From Ailurus styani (Eukaryota > Chordata > Mammalia > Carnivora > Ailuridae), in NCBI GenBank assembly GCA_002007465.1, contig LNAC01000746.1, forward strand, positions 907-64,906: a stretch of DNA of 64,000 nt, given 5' to 3'. The notes under the pieces were generated by a model, which saw only the letters and a program-made list of their open reading frames with translations, ran no database searches and was not told where the DNA came from. A program made the position numbers and the translations under genes. This document shows, one piece after another, positions 36,215-48,195 of the stretch; the first letter of the stretch is position 1, and every line of letters begins with the position of its first letter.

Positions 36215-36440
36215 ATGAAGAGGTAGCATGATTTAAGCACTCACAATGTGTCAGGTACTATGCTAAAGACTTCACATGCATTCTTTCATTTACTCCTCAT
36301 GCCAACTCTGGGAAGTAGGTATTGTTTCATCCCCATCTTACAGATGAAAAAGTAAGGATTAGGGTGATTGGGAGATGCATGCTAGGTCAGAAGGCTCACA
36401 TGTTTAGAGCTAGGACTATAATGTAGGCCTTCTGAATTCA
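36215..36440 (+). repeat. MIR element
   Basis: Clear MIR core: acttcacatgcattctttca, tttactcctcatgccaactc, then ccatcttacagatgaaaaag. Confidence 0.8.
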
Positions 36441-37259
36441 AATCTACCTTCTTTTGGACCACGGTACTGCAGAAAGACCAAGAACCTAAAAAAGAGTGAA
36501 AGATGGGCTAACACTTTAAGAAAAACATTCTATCTTAGCTTATATATTATGATACAAAATTTAATTAACAGTAGGTGCTGCCAAGTTGCTTGACCAGCAG
36601 GGCCCTAACCTCTTCTGGTCAGGAGGATAGGGTAGGTGATGACCAAGTGAGTGGACTGTGCCCCCACTCTCGTGCTGAGCCCCTTGGAAATACAGTCATG
36701 AAACTCTCCTCGGAGTTTCCAGATAAAGCACTTTGAGTTTACCCATCATCCCTTCCAAAGTGGGAGCCTTTCCCAGTGTGAAGCCCTCATTTTACGTCAC
36801 TGACAACCCTCATGGGAAAACTCAGGATGGGTCTCTTATTCCTCCTCCTCTTCTCCCTAATGCACCCATTTTTCCTTGGTTCCAAACAGAAATAAGTTTT
36901 CCAAGTCCCGAATAGAAAACTCTAAGTCCTATTATTTAGAAAACTCTAAGTTTGACTCACTGGTACATGAAATTGAATGATGCCAACAACACTTGCAAAG
37001 CTTGTGAAGGCACAAGTTGAGGACAGCTCTAACCCTACCATGTGTATTTCAGGGATTAAATCTCTCCTGCCACTGGTGACCACTAAGAATCTGCATAAAG
37101 GTGGACCTCGCCACTCCCCTGACCTAATACCATTCAGACAGAAATCCTGATGCAGATTCTTCAAACATGAGCCCCATGGTTCTGAAGCCTGTGGGCCTCA
37201 GCCCAAAGGCCACCAACCCCTTGCAAGGCTCCGCAGGTGGACCCCAGCATTTGAGTCCT
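36441..37259. other. intronic stretch without recognised features
   Basis: Part of the PTPN20 C-D intron. No coding or repeat signal recognised. Confidence 0.4.
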
Positions 37260-37616
37260 TGCAAACAGATCATTCCTCTGTGCCTCCTACCTGCCTATCC
37301 TCTCCAAGCAGGCTGTCTTTCTTCTGCCATAACGTGTGCCTCAGAAGTCAGTTGGAACTTCCTTTCCCACTAGACCATAAGCACTCTAAGAGCTTAGACT
37401 GTGTATGTGTTCTTTCTCTAGTACCTGGCACAACACCTGGTTAATATAGGAGGGAATCAATAAGTNATGTGTTCTGTCTCTAGTACCTGGCACAACACCT
37501 GGTTAATATAGGAGGGAATCAATAAGTATTGGGGGAGTNGTATGTGTTCTTTCTCTAGTACCTGGCACAACACCTGGTTAATATAGGAGGGAATCAATAA
37601 GTATTGGGGGAGTGAG
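37260..37616 (+). repeat. L2 3' end, locally triplicated around Ns
   Basis: The text accataagcactctaagagc then agtacctggcacaacacctg and ggaatcaataagtattg follows the 3' end of ancient L2 elements. The last ~62-72 bases appear three times, separated by single Ns at 37466 and 37539. Confidence 0.7.
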
Positions 37617-38934
37617 GGCTGAGGTGAGTCCCCAGGTGCACAACCAAGTGCAAGGCCTAGCACACAGCCAGCAAGTGTCAGCCATCATTCCTGGCCTCCC
37701 TCGTCACCACCTATGCACTGATCCTCCTCATACTTTTCAATTCCATCTTTCTCTCCCACCCTACTCCTTTAATTCATCAACTTCTCCCCTTGCACACAGG
37801 TGCTCCATCCCATAGTAAGCTCTTCGAAATCCTCATCATTTCCCTAAATGCTTCTCCATTTCCTTCCTTGCCTCCCACAGCACTTCATTCTCTGAAGCCT
37901 CTCCCTTCCCCCCACCACCCACCATGGAGGCCACCTATCCTCCCATTCTCCAGGTTCCACAGAGCATAGAGATTATGTTGTGTACTCCTTGCTGCCCATT
38001 CCTGTTTCCAATCCATCATTTCTTCTTATAAAAAAAACCCTACTCCCTTTTGAGTTTCATACCTCTTAGCTTCATACCTTCATCCTCTCATTGTTATTAC
38101 CCAGGGGCTTTAGCCTCCAGTCCATCTGCCACATTCCCTGAAGACCCTGATCTTCTCTCTCCCACAGACTCTGTCATCATCCAGGGCAAACCTGAGGTCT
38201 CAACAGCCCAATGGACACTCTAACCTCACAGCATTTGTATTTCCCTCTTGCAGGGCAGAGGAGACTCGTTTATTCTAGTCCTCACAGTGACGGTCATGCC
38301 TTGAACTTATCATTACCTGTAATATCCAGTATCAAAAGTTCTCCAGTTCTTAAACTCCAACATCACTTTCTGACCAGAAGCTCACTTGCTACCACCTCAT
38401 TTGTGCCTCACTTCTACTCCAACAACAATGTGACCAAATGGAGCTCCTCTGTCCTTCATGTCCTCCACTTACTTTTACTTGACTGGCTCCTGGTTCCATT
38501 TGTCCCCCTAAATTTAGATTTCATGGATGATTATCTGAATCCTTTTCCTACCAAACCATTAACACCTTTCATCCTTTGAATCTTACCACACATAGTGGAC
38601 AACATCTGGGTCAGTTCCATAACCTGTGTTCAGGAATCTCATAGGCTGCTGGGAAGAAAATAATCGTGTAGGTTCATATTTTATTGCTATTAAAAATTTA
38701 TGGTTTCCAACTTCAACACTTCTAACAACCTTTTTCCTAGTTATTGTTTGGACTCCAATCAACTTCTTTGGTGATGACTCATCACTCTTATCAGGCTTCC
38801 TGTTTAACTCCCATCCCCTTCATTCTTTTTGAACACATATCACCTACTTGCTAATTAAATCCACTTAGAACAATGTAACTCATCACTTTCTCCTATAAAC
38901 CATTCCTTTTCTATTTTTTGAATCTATTAAAGCA
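37617..38934. other. C/T-rich unclassified stretch
   Basis: About 1.3 kb of pyrimidine-biased intron sequence similar in style to 3.9-5.3 kb. A 122-codon plus-strand frame at 38211-38579 has no domain I recognise. Possibly an ancient L2-like element. Confidence 0.4.
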
Positions 38935-39140
38935 AGAAATCTATGAGTTAGTCTAGATCAACACTTCCCAACAGAACTTTCTACAATGATACAAATGTTC
39001 TATATCTCTGCTGCCCAATATGATAGCCACTAGTGACATGTAACTAAACACTAGAAATATGGCTACTGTAAGTGAGATACTGAATTAAATTTAAGCTTAA
39101 ATACCCACATGTGGCTATTGTATTGATAGCTTAATTTTGA
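38935..39140. repeat. MER5-like hAT DNA transposon remnant
   Basis: The segment atgttctatatctctgctgc, ccaatatgatagccactag and the reciprocal ccacatgtggctattg is typical of MER5-type non-autonomous hAT elements. Confidence 0.75.
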
Positions 39141-39195
39141 TCACTCCTTCTAGTCACTTTTAAGTCATAAGTCATAAAAAAAGTCACAAGTCATA

Positions 39196-39375
39196 TGATA
39201 TCTCTGATATGAGAAATTTGAGAGGCAGGGCAGTGGGTTGTGAGGGGGAGGGATAGGGTGGCAGGGTTACGGACACTGGGGAGGGTATGTGCTATGGTGA
39301 GTGCTGTGAATTGTGTAAGACTGATAATTCACATACCTGTACCCCTGAAGCAAATAATACATTATATCTTAATTT
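39196..39375 (+). mobile_element. very short LINE-1 insertion (3' UTR only)
   Basis: Contains gggagggtatgtgctatggt through gtacccctgaagcaaataat, the end of a carnivore LINE-1 3' UTR. It is bounded by the perfect 16-base repeat aaagtcacaagtcata (39180-39195 and 39376-39391), so only about 180 bases were inserted. Confidence 0.92.
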
Positions 39376-39469
39376 AAAGTCACAAGTCATAAGTCACATA
39401 TAAGTCTGCCAATCTGGTATGAAAAAACACCGAAGTCTCTGCTTTCCATCTCAATGCCAACTGCCCTGG

Positions 39470-39860
39470 TTCATCATGGCACCTGCCTATTGAAATTCTT
39501 CAATGTCTCCCAATTATCTTCATAATTAAGTTCGTGTTCCTTAGCCAACATCCAAGATACTTCATGTTCTGACTGTGCCTGCTTACTTTCTATAGCCTCA
39601 TCTCACCTCGTATTATTCCCTGGCATTAAACTTTTACCTTCCTGAAATACTTAATTACCTGCAGCTCTCTATATATACCCCATGCTATTTTAGATCTTGA
39701 TTACCTACTTTTTCTTTCCATCTTTCTCATTTGGGTAGTTCTCAATCCATATGTTCCCTCCTCCAGCAAACCTTCTCCCAAGCCCCATGTGAAGCTACAT
39801 ACTTCCCTTCCAGGCCCTCAAAGCATTCCTTATTACCATGGAGCACAGTAACTGGAAGTA
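39470..39860 (+). repeat. L2 fragment
   Basis: The succession ctcatctcacctcgtattat, ttcatgttctgactgtgcct and tccagcaaaccttctcccaa resembles the L2 body. Assignment is by style. Confidence 0.5.
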
Positions 39861-40239
39861 TCAGTAAGCATACCCAAATCTCCAATACTCGGTAAGGTGG
39901 TGATAGTACCTGGCAGTGGTTAGCAATATACCTTAAAGATTCACTACATCTCTGTCACATTCAGCAGAAGCAGCCAAAGGACATCCCAGGCTTAGGCAAC
40001 TTCCAATACTGTCGCTCCCTGTCCCACCTCCCCTGTTTAGGTTTTTCATCTCTCCAGTCAGAGTTTGGTTAAGCAGAATCAGACACAGTGGTGTCTTAGT
40101 ATCTGGTAAGAGGAAGCATTAAAAACAAGTTACTCAAAAAAGTATCCCCAGCTATAACACATCCTAATCCTAACTTCTCATTCTGACATGTGGCTTATCT
40201 TAATACATATATATCTCCTACTGATTTTTTAAAACTTAC

Positions 40240-40574
40240 AGACTTCTTCACAACTTGAAATATTCGGATGATGAAATATTGAAGTATCTGATATTTCTCC
40301 AGGAAGATACGACAGTTTTTCAATTCCATAGGCTTCTTCATAGAAATGGGCCAGTAGTGGTGGCATTTGATAATTCCACCTTCTATCTCTCTGGTTATCA
40401 TGACAATAACATTAGAGTTATTCTCTAAAACCATTTGCCAAAAGTCATCTGTGGTACTTGGCAGTGGTCCCTGAGAAGCAATATAAAAATACTCTTCTCC
40501 AGAATTGGCTATTCTAATATAGCTAGCATTGATGTAGTCCTTGTTTTCTCCAAGAGGAACCCGTGTTGAATCAT
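40240..40574 (-). CDS. PTPN20: PTPN20 exon C: core of the phosphatase domain
   Basis: This 335-base exon is open throughout (111 codons plus a split codon). It carries the conserved classical-PTP motifs in order: D-S-T-R-V-P-L near the start, D-Y-I-N-A-S-Y-I, then I-A-S-Q-G-P-L-P-S-T-T-D-D-F-W-Q-M-V, then V-I-V-M-I-T-R-E-I-E-G-G, and K-C-H-H-Y-W-P. These build the central beta sheet and the scaffold around the active site. The acceptor is ttttatgatag and the donor aagtct|gtaagt, ending in phase 0. The larger open frame around it reads into intron on both sides, and its first Met is intronic. The upstream intron of 12.3 kb is the longest in the gene here and holds an ERV-L-type relic. Confidence 0.95.
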
Positions 40575-41839
40575 CTATCATAAAAACAGAAAGGAAAAGT
40601 AGGAGATACAATACACCCTGGATTCATGAATGTATTTCATACTGGTAAATCCATTTCTCTCTTTGACCAGGAGAGAAGATGGCATAGGAGGAGTTATATG
40701 AGTCCATGAATTTAAATTCTTCCCCCTCCCCCAAACTTATTGGCATGACCTAAAAAATACACAAAGAGGAGTGTTTTTTGTTTCCATCTGTTTCTACTAA
40801 ACAGAGAAGGATGCCATCAGTGTCCAGACACTTTGGGAGATTCCTGTTAGATATGGCACAGGTAGGATTAGGCTAAGGGAGTTACCTACTAGTCTGCAAA
40901 TGAACACAGCAAAGGAGGAGCCCTCTGAGGGAGTAAGTGAATGCCATTCTCCTACAAATTCAGAGAATCTGCAAGCCCAGAACAGTAGGGGCCAGAATAA
41001 AAAGAAAAAATTGACTGTGATAGTTGATCAGTTACAAAAGTGAGGATTAATGGAACTACCAATGTCCCAAATACACGGCAGCCAACTTTTATCTCCATCC
41101 TCAGCATTCACTGGGTGAAGCAGCATGCTAATCAAAGATATTGTGGCAAAATGATGCTATGAAGGGATTTGGTCCAAGTAACATGGAACTTGCCTAACAG
41201 GGGCTCTTGCAACAAATATGAAAGAGGAAGCCCACTACTTGGCCTACTCATAAATATGATGTGGCCCGGAGCTCTTCATTTTACATAGAAAGCTGGACCT
41301 CTGGCTCGACCAATGTTCCCACACAGACAATAAATGCCCTCAGCTAAGGATGGACCTTCCCTGCCATGCAGCAGTCTCACCAGTAGCCCCTCTCTACTGC
41401 GCAAGGGTCCTGCGGACCACTTCTTTGGCTAATAGGGTATGACCAATATAACTGAACAGGGCCTTACACAGTTTCTGACAGAACCCTTCTCAGATTCCAA
41501 CACAGCAAATGTAAACACCCCCTTGTAAATATGAATAAATTGGAAAAACAATCACTAGATATATAAAGATAGCCAGTTCTTCACAAAAAGAGATAATTTT
41601 TAAAAATCATCGCAAATGTTTTCCTTTCTATAAGAGGGAAGAATACTTTAAAAACTCCTATATTTATTTAAAACAAAATCGGAAAGAACATTATTATTTA
41701 AAAGAATAACATACATCTATGGTTACTGACATGTTATATTATTAAATTATAAGGGAGGTAACAAAAGCATTATAGTGAGATCTTTCATTGTGTATGTACA
41801 TTATATAGAGACATATATACAAATACATCATATGTAAAC

Positions 41840-41889
<50 letters not shown>

Positions 41890-42360
41890 CCTGGCAAGTA
41901 TTTACCAAAATGTTAATAGTGGCTATTTTATTATCTAAATTTTTATAGTGAACATATACTACTTTATAGCAGAAAAGCATTTTTTATTTTTAAAAGGGAG
42001 AGTAAATGTGTGAAAATTAAATAATCTAAAATAATAACAGCTTGCTTTCAAATAAAAACCACAATTACTCAATTAAAACCTCTAAAGTGAGAAGTGAATG
42101 AAAAAAAATCCATGATTTAGAAAACTGGCTTAAGGAATTTTCCCAGAACTCAGGAAGACAAAAAACATGATGATAATATTAAAATGTTAAAGGGTACAGA
42201 GCAGGTAAAGAAAATACATAAAGGGAATTTCAGAAGCAAACTATGCAATACACAGCAGGAAAGAAATAACTCAAGTGATCACAGGAGAAATGTTCCCCCA
42301 AGAGGAGAGACAACTGTAGAATTTAATGCAAACAAGCACACTAGGTCCAAGCAATATGTA
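40575..42360. other. intronic stretch without recognised features
   Basis: Apart from the (AAT)n run, I see no named repeat or exon between exon C and the MIR at 42.37 kb. Confidence 0.4.
41841..41888. repeat. (AAT)16 microsatellite
   Basis: Perfect trinucleotide run of 48 bases. Confidence 0.97.
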
Positions 42361-42364
42361 TGTA

Positions 42365-42490
42365 CTCTGTATACATCACCTCATCTGAACTTCAAAACAA
42401 TCCTTTGAATGAAGTACATTATTCATTCTTATCAGATGAGAAACCCTTGCTCAAAGTGGCTAAATAATTTGTTCTGTATTATGCAGCAAT
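42365..42490 (+). repeat. MIR fragment
   Basis: catcacctcatctgaacttc followed by cttatcagatgagaaaccct is the MIR core. Confidence 0.65.
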
Positions 42491-42559
42491 TCTTCTAGAC
42501 TCCATGGTCCACAAATAAGTCCATGATCTGCTGCCCCTCAAGGAAGACCAAGTTTGAGG

Positions 42560-45500
42560 ATGGAAAGGTCACATCAAAAGCCAGAAAAAATTATTGAAGA
42601 CAGCCACTAAGACTGCAAGACTAGCAGAGCATATGGTCACAGACACAGGAAGCAAAACTTTGCTACTGGATCACTAGAGGTCTCAGTGAGTTGTACCACT
42701 CCCATTTCCAGTCCTCAATTCCTGAATCCTGGCTATGGCAGAAATAACAACCTATACTGGATGCTAATCTGGAGCATATACAACCTTGGAGCCCTCTGAG
42801 GTACTGCCACCTAGCTGGCACTGTAACTGAGTCTTCAAAAAGCCATTTCACTGCCCTATCAAGCCAGCTGCTTCAGAAGGATGAGGAATATGTTAAAACC
42901 AGTGAACTCCATGAGCATGAGCCCACTGCCACAAACCATTTGCCTTAAGGTGAGCTCCTTGGACAGAAGAATGCTGTGTGGACTACTGTGATGTTAGATA
43001 AGGCATTCGGTGGGTCCATGGATGGCAGATTTGGTAGAAGTACTGCATGCAGGGAAGGCAAATCCATATAGTACCTATCCTGTAAGAAAAGCACTGAAAA
43101 AAGCAATGTTCCTTCTATGATAAAGTAGTTCAATGTAATCAACCTGTTTTCAGGTATTAGCTGAACATCCTGGGAAGTGGTGCCATGTTGGGGCCTCAGT
43201 GTTAAGATCTGTAGTGGGCAAACTGAACACTCAGCAGTGAGCATAACAAGGTCAGCCTTGGTGACTAGAAGTTCACGTTGCTGTACCTATTTATTCATAA
43301 CTTCTATTCCTACCAGCATTTCCACTTTGTTCATGAACTCATTGGGTAATGACAGGATTGGCTAGGAAAGAGACTGGCTGGTATGCACAGAATGGGTCAT
43401 TCTATCCACCTGATTATTAAAATTCTCTCCTTAAGTCACCTTTCAGTGAATATTCCCATATGACACAAATACGTTCATGTTTTTTGCCTATTCAGAGAGG
43501 TCTATCCACACACCTCTTCCTCAGACCTCCTTGTAACCAACTTTCCAATCATGTTCCTTCCAAGTCCCTGACCATCCAGCAAAGCCACTGGCCACGGTCC
43601 CTGAATTGGTACAGATTTATAGCTCTGGCCATTCCTCCTGAGCAAAATGGACAACCAAGTATACTGCTAAAAGTTCTACCATCTGGAAAGATCTCCCTTC
43701 ACCACTGTCCTTCAAGGATGTCCCCTCCAAAAAGGCTGTTGCTGCTGTCTACTTCCAGGTGGTGCCTCCATATGGTGCAGAACCATCTGTAAACCACATT
43801 CTAGTTTTCTCTTCCTTGGTCAACTAATTATAAGGAACTCCTCATAAGGCCAGAGATGCAGGCTGGAAGAGAATAGGTAATGTAGCAGGAAAGGGGAGCG
43901 TGGACATTTTGCCTCCTTCATCGAACTTACTCCTGCCTTCAAGGCCTGCCCAAACCCAACCTTGTATATACCATTTCCATTTGATGATGGAATGCTGCTG
44001 TTCATGCTCTATTTTCCAGCTTGACGGTCTGTGGTTAAGTGTCCAGTCTCTATAAATATGCCATAGCAGGGCAAAAACTGTTCCTTAAAACAAGAGTAGT
44101 TATACACAGAGATTGGCAGGGCTTTGTTCTAAAAGCCCAGGGCCTGAGCTGAGATGCACCTGTAGGGGCCTGTCAGAGGCTCTAAGCAGTCAGTATCCCT
44201 AGCTGCCACTGACACTGCATCCACTGGATCATATGGTTCAAGTGGCAGAGCAACTTGCACAGCAGCCTGGACTTGTTGTAGAGCTTTCTCTTATTCTGGG
44301 CCTCACTCAAAACTAGTCTCAGTAAAATGAGCCAGGGTAGCACACCAAAATGAGAAATATATTGTCTCCAAAGTCCAAAGAGGTCATTAGGCATTGCACC
44401 TCTTTGGGCTCTAGGAGGGACCAGTTGCAACATCTTATCCTTCTCCTTAGAAGGGATTATTTTGGCATACCCCACATCATTGGACCTCTAGAAATTTCAT
44501 TAAGGTAGAATTTTTGTTTGACTCATTTTTCCCACTGTGACGCATAAAGGTCTTATGTATAAGTCAGAGTAGTTAATTGCTACTTCTTATTCTCTAGATT
44601 CGATCAGCGTAATGTCATGAATATAATGGACCAGTGTGATGTCTTGAGTAAGGGAAAAGTAATCAAGATCCCTAGGAACTACGACATGTAGGGCTAGAGA
44701 ATGGATCTATTCCTGAGATAGGGCAGTGGAGGTATACTTCTGTCCTTGCCAGCTGAAAGCAAACTGCTTCTGGTGGTCTTTACTAAGAGGTATGGAGAAA
44801 AAGCACTTGCCAGATCAATATGTATACACTAGTTACCAGGGGACGTGTTAATTTTCTAAAGCAATGAAATCACATCTGGTACAACAGCTGCAGTTGGAGT
44901 CACCACCTGCTTATGTTTATAATGATCTACAGTCATTCTCCAAGATCCACTTGTTTCTTACACAGGTGAAAAAAGTGAAATGAATAGGGATGTGATGGAA
45001 ATCACCACCCTTGCACCTTTTAAATTCTTGATGGTGGCACTAATCTCTCTGCATTCTCTCAGGAATGGATTATTGCTTTTACCTTACTATTTTCCCAGAT
45101 AGAAGATCTATAGGCTTACACTTGGCCTTTACCAAGTGCAGCCATAATTGGCCTCACTGCCCAGGTCAGATAACAAGTGTAGGGATTCTGCTAATTACTG
45201 AGTAAGTCTATTCCAATTATGCATTCCCTAACTGTAGAAATAACCACAGTGGCTCAAAAGCCATTGGACCCACTTTGAAATGGACCCAAGCTAAGCCCCA
45301 GTAGACCCACTGCTTATCTGACCTCCATAAGCACCACTCTCACTGGTGGGCCAGGGTGACACTTTTGGTCTCCCAGAATTAATTAACTGGCAAAGAAGAC
45401 TCCAGCATTTACGGGTTTGAGGTGCCCGTCTTCATCAGGATCTTCCATATGTTTCCATTCTAATTTTCAGAATCCCACTGCTTCCCAATCAATGCCCTCC
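42560..45500 (-). pseudogene. ERV-L-type endogenous retrovirus, decayed pol
   Basis: Minus-strand remains of a class III (ERV-L-like) provirus. In order from high to low coordinates I read a reverse-transcriptase region (about 45.0-44.2 kb), a connection and RNase H-like part (about 44.2-43.6 kb) and an integrase-like part (about 43.6-42.7 kb). The frame is broken many times; the longest surviving pieces are 97-99 codons. I could not identify intact LTRs. It is an old, non-functional copy in a PTPN20 intron, in the same orientation as the gene. Family assignment rests on resemblance and needs a profile search. Confidence 0.6.
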
Positions 45501-45929
45501 CTTTAAAAGCAAATAACTTGCAAGGTGGGGAATTTGGTTTGTATTGTAAGTCAGCCATTTACAGAAGAGATGGGTTTCTTTCAGGGAAAACATGAAAACT
45601 TGTAGGCCATTTATGTGGTGCTTGGGGTAAAAATTCAAATCCCTGATACCATCCTTTTGTTTCCCTACTTTGCCCAGCACAATTAGAAGCAACCAGCCAA
45701 CCTCATTACACTTGCTAGCTTGACAAAAACACTCTAAGGAATGGAATACATAGTCATCCAGACCTTGCTTCTTATAAGTATTTGAGAAGGAATACCCAGT
45801 GATAAGATTTTGTGTATCTCTACTGCCATTATTGCTCCATGGATTATCACTACTCTCTTTATTACTGGAAATAGAATCACTAATGCCTTTAAATTTTATC
45901 AGAGTACAAAACCAATTCATAAAACTCAT
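45489..45929 (-). pseudogene. 146-codon open frame 5' of the ERV pol relic
   Basis: Open for 146 codons directly upstream of the ERV-L-type pol remains, where a gag or protease segment would be expected. I cannot match the sequence to a known domain. It may be leftover ERV coding sequence or chance. Confidence 0.3.
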
Positions 45930-45974
45930 CCTTAAGATTCTGTTCCTCTAGAATCACTCTTGGTACCAAAATTT

Positions 45975-46415
45975 GTTTTAGTTAGTGTTCTCAGAGAAAC
46001 AGAATTGATAGGCTACACACACACACACACACACACACACGCGCGCGCAGTGAGAGAGATTTATTTTAAGGAATTGGCTGAAACAACTGTGGGGAGTCGC
46101 CAGTCTGAGATTTTCAGGGCAGGCTATCAGGGTGGAGATCCAAAAAACAGCTGATGCTGCAGTCTTGAGTCCAAAGGCAATCTGGAGACAAAATGGCTTC
46201 TTTCTTGGGGTACCTTAATCTTTTTCTCACAAGGCCTTCAACTGATTGAAGCTCATCCATATCATAGAGGGTAATCTGAATTACTCAAAGTCCACTGATT
46301 TAAATATTAATTACATCTACAAATACCTTTACAATGACATCTAGACCAGTGTTTGACCAAATAACTGGATAGTATGGCCTAGCCAACTTGACACATAAGA
46401 CTAAGCATCACACAA
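45975..46415 (+). repeat. interspersed repeat with internal (CA)n
   Basis: Starts gttctcagagaaacagaatt, then a CA/CG run, ggaattggctgaaacaactg, tgagtccaaaggcaatctgg and cttgacacataagactaag. This is a widespread old mammalian repeat that I recognise but cannot name with certainty. Confidence 0.65.
46015..46048. repeat. (CA)n(CG)n run
   Basis: CA dinucleotides followed by four CG units, inside the repeat above. Confidence 0.95.
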
Positions 46416-46449
46416 GCTAAAAATTTTAGTAGATGACTTGAGGGAGGAA

Positions 46450-47160
46450 GGTCTTTCTTGAAACTTAAATTAATTCCCTAGGAGACCAAGTGAAAGAAAG
46501 TAACAGTAAGAACTACAGAGGGCAGGGAAGTATGTGCAAAACTACAAAGAGGCAAAAGTAATGAAATAAACAGGGAAAAGATGAAAGCCTTAGAAAATAG
46601 ATCCAAGAGACCAGCCCTATAAATCATAGGAGCTCCAGGAAAAAAAAAAGAGAGAGGAAGAGCAATTACTAAATAACTGAAGAAGCTTTCCTATAGCTAA
46701 AGGAAGACTGAGTCTGCAGATTAAAAGGCTCTACAGATTCTAAGTAAGACCAATGAAATGGAACCATATGGTAATGTCCCCAAACTCCAGGAAAAAAATC
46801 AAAATGTTAAAAGGTTTCAGAATGAAAGAATATGTTTTTTAATAGAATAAGGTCACATTACCTTTGTATTTCCACCTAAAACACTGGAAGCTGGGGGACA
46901 ATGAAGAGGGGGACACTCAGAAAAACTTAAGAGAAAAGGACTGGAATCCCACAATTCAAAAATCAACAAAGATATTCATTTGTCAGGGCAAAAAAATAAA
47001 AAAATGGAGAGAGAGCTGCAGATAGAGTCTGAGGCAACTATATCAACTACGTAGCCTATCTCTAACCAAACAACTAATGAATCAGAAGAGAGACCTCAAG
47101 TTAAGGGAAGATGGAAAGAAAGGGAAACAGTAGAGAGCAACAAGCTTTGCAAAATATAGT
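46450..47160 (+). mobile_element. HAL1 / old LINE-1-like fragment
   Basis: A-rich plus-strand text (gaccagccctataaatcata; aatcccacaattcaaaaatc; gatattcatttgtcagggca) resembles the 3' part of half-LINE (HAL1) elements. Diverged. Confidence 0.5.
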
Positions 47161-47289
47161 TTTATATCTATATAAAGAATGACTAAGAATCTATCAGTAA
47201 GTGCTAAAAATGGTTCTTGAAATAGGAAATAACATACAGCACAAGAAAATCTTTTAATAGTCTGGAAAACGAATATAGAGAAACACTAT

Positions 47290-47517
47290 TGCATAGTGGT
47301 TTAACCTAGGTTTGAATCCTAGACCTGCCTCCTATTTGCAGTGTTGACTAGGGGGTAAGATAATTTATTTTGGACTTTTTGTAAAGCAAAGATACTAAGA
47401 GTACCAACATCATAGGTTTGTGGTAAGGATTAAATGAGTTACTACTATGAAGGACTTAGATCAGCACTGAGTATATACAAACATATTATTACTACTACTA
47501 CTACTGCTACTACTATT
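47290..47517 (+). repeat. MIR with (ACT)n tail
   Basis: ggtttgaatcctagacctgc, then gtggtaaggattaaatgag and agcactgagtatatacaaac match an MIR. A (TAC)n run follows at about 47487-47515. Confidence 0.7.
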
Positions 47518-47558
47518 GGTGGCAGTGGTGGTGGTACTAATAGAAACCAACACACTGG

Positions 47559-47755
47559 GGTGCCTGGTGGCTCAGTTGGTTGGATGTCTGACTCTTGATT
47601 TTGGCTCAGGTCATGATCTCAGGGTAATGGGACCAAGCCTTACTTGGGCTCTGCACTCTCTGGGGAGTCTGCTGGAGGTTCTCTCTCTTCCTTTACCTCT
47701 GGCCCTCCCCACCACCCCTGCTCTCTCTCTCTCTCTCAAATAAATAAATCTTTTT
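47559..47755 (+). mobile_element. CAN-SINE
   Basis: Plus-strand copy with head, CT-rich body and tcaaataaataaatctt tail. The tail was the target of the LINE-1 insertion that follows. Confidence 0.9.
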
Positions 47756-47860
47756 TAATTTTTATTTTATTTTATTTTTTCAGTGATCCAAGATTCATTG
47801 TTTATGCACCACACCCAGTGCTCCATGCAATATGTGCCCTCCTTAATACCCAACACCAGG
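47753..47860 (-). mobile_element. ~108-base LINE-1 3' end inside the SINE tail
   Basis: Minus-strand LINE-1 3' UTR (reverse complement includes ggtattaaggagggcacata) with its poly-A tail. The 17-base repeat tcaaataaataaatctt lies at 47736-47752 and 47861-47877. Confidence 0.92.
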
Positions 47861-48195
47861 TCAAATAAATAAATCTTATAAACAAACATACAGTGACCTC
47901 ACCAAATGTATGGAGTATGGAGGCTTATTGAATCTCTCCCTTAGAAAGCTTCATTTTTCCAGCCATCTAGATATTAAAAGTGTATCGAGGTATAACTATT
48001 TTATATGCACACCCATGGAACCAATACCACAAGAGAGATAACTGAACATCTCCGTCGCTGCTAAAATTTTCTCATGCTCTTTGGTAATCTATCCTGCTTG
48101 CTCCATTCCTGCCCTCAAGGCAACCACCGATAAACTTTAAGAATTACTTTGAATTTTCTAGAATTTTACGTAAATGGAGTAATACAGTGTATTAT

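Noticed and set aside
40195..40611. 138-residue PTP-like ORF as an intronless retrocopy
   Set aside because: Clean acceptor and donor sites border 40574 and 40240, and flanking exons join in phase, so it is an exon of a spliced gene, not a retrocopy.
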